Shown here: piece by piece, positions 11,465 through 11,746 of the stretch
Position numbering within the stretch: the first letter of the stretch is position 1
Layout: each line of letters starts with the position of its first letter
NCBI GenBank assembly: GCA_016195045.1
Contig: JACQAJ010000080.1
Location: 1 to 11,746, forward strand
From: Candidatus Azambacteria bacterium
Lineage (GTDB): Bacteria; Patescibacteriota; Minisyncoccia; GWC2-36-17; JACQAJ01
Reading direction: 5' to 3'
Length of the DNA stretch: 11,746 bases
Position numbers and translations under genes: made by a program
Notes under the pieces: generated by a model
The model's database searches: none
What the model saw: only the letters and a program-made list of their open reading frames with translations
Told to the model about the DNA's origin: nothing

Positions 11465-11746
11465 TCAGGAAAAAAGAGACGCTAAAACTTTATCGAATCC
11501 AGGAAGTAGATCGAAGGTTTTAACGTCTCCAATTTTTATCCACTTATAATTTTGCGCTTCCCAATCGAGTTTTACTTTGTCAGTTTTTACATCAACTAAA
11601 ATTGAATGAACTATCCATGTCTTACTGTATTTTTCTTCTTCTTGATTAAAAACTGGCCCACGATGAATTGAAATTATATCGCTTGCTTCAATGCCTAATT
11701 CTTCTCGCAATTCATCTTTTACTTTTTCCTCGATACTTTTCCCATC
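11465..11746 (-). CDS. Nudix hydrolase, C-terminal part (partial)
   Basis: 93 residues to a TGA stop at 11465-11467; the N-terminus is beyond the right edge. Nudix enzymes hydrolyse nucleoside diphosphates linked to another group, often as house-cleaning enzymes for nucleotides. The visible start holds the second half of the Nudix box, DGKSIEEKVKDELREELGIEA, in which the two Glu of 'REELGI' are the metal ligands; the canonical Arg of the REUxEE pattern is Asp here. A beta-strand stretch (TWIVHSILVDV), the WEAQNYKWIKIGDV segment typical of ADP-ribose/MutT-like members, and a final helix (PGFDKVLASL) follow. Substrate cannot be inferred. It converges on glmS with about 145 bp between the stops. 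Confidence 0.87.
   Translation of the reverse strand, partial: DGKSIEEKVKDELREELGIEASDIISIHRGPVFNQEEEKYSKTWIVHSILVDVKTDKVKLDWEAQNYKWIKIGDVKTFDLLPGFDKVLASLFS

Noticed and set aside
1..11746. UGA recoded as glycine (as in SR1/Gracilibacteria)
   Set aside because: TGA ends the TRASH-like and Nudix genes at natural positions, and no gene has in-frame TGA where glycine is expected.

Overview
The window looks like a piece of an AT-rich genome from the Candidate Phyla Radiation (Patescibacteria), most likely a Parcubacteria-type lineage. The evidence is a large secreted protein with the 'CKSPQECFTYC' cysteine repeat and 'MCAQSGGAWTGSTC' modules that I associate with that group, short dispersed palindromic repeats, weak or absent Shine-Dalgarno sites, and small fold-back elements. 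Stops include TGA, and no gene needs TGA as a sense codon, so the standard bacterial code fits. The taxonomic assignment is inference from the sequence alone.

Left third (1-5021): a metal and thiol-redox cluster. A CopA-like P1B ATPase (minus strand, cut by the left edge just before its CPC motif) is divergent from a membrane-anchored cupredoxin with a CuA-type cysteine/histidine motif. The cupredoxin ends tail-to-tail, sharing the bases TTAA for both stops, with a four-gene minus-strand run. In transcription order that run is a CcdA/DsbD-like membrane thiol transporter fused to two tandem His-rich extracytoplasmic domains, a small two-helix protein with a His/Asp-rich loop, a CxxC thioredoxin-fold protein and a DoxX-family membrane protein. 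Together they suggest import of electrons to the cell surface, delivery through a thioredoxin-like partner, and handling of an extracytoplasmic metal, probably copper. No respiratory oxidase, c-type cytochrome or dedicated copper regulator is visible.

Middle (5022-8029): a regulatory and terminator-rich gap, then a two-gene minus-strand unit. It holds a small membrane-anchored protein with NP(F/L) repeats and a 792-residue cysteine-rich secreted repeat protein. The latter carries a very recent 129-bp internal duplication (127 of 129 bases identical).

Right part (8030-11746): a gene-poor stretch with a DnaA-box pair, a probable decayed insertion sequence whose ends survive, and a 140-bp terminal-inverted-repeat element inside it. 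Next come a small protein with two TRASH-like zinc/metal-binding modules, its terminator, and a 205-bp element with 21-bp terminal inverted repeats flanked by TA. Then comes glmS (complete, 609 aa), enclosed by a 22-bp perfect inverted repeat, and finally the C-terminal part of a Nudix hydrolase cut by the right edge. Both glmS and the cupredoxin gene have a promoter-like -10 exactly 7 nt before the ATG, which suggests leaderless transcripts.
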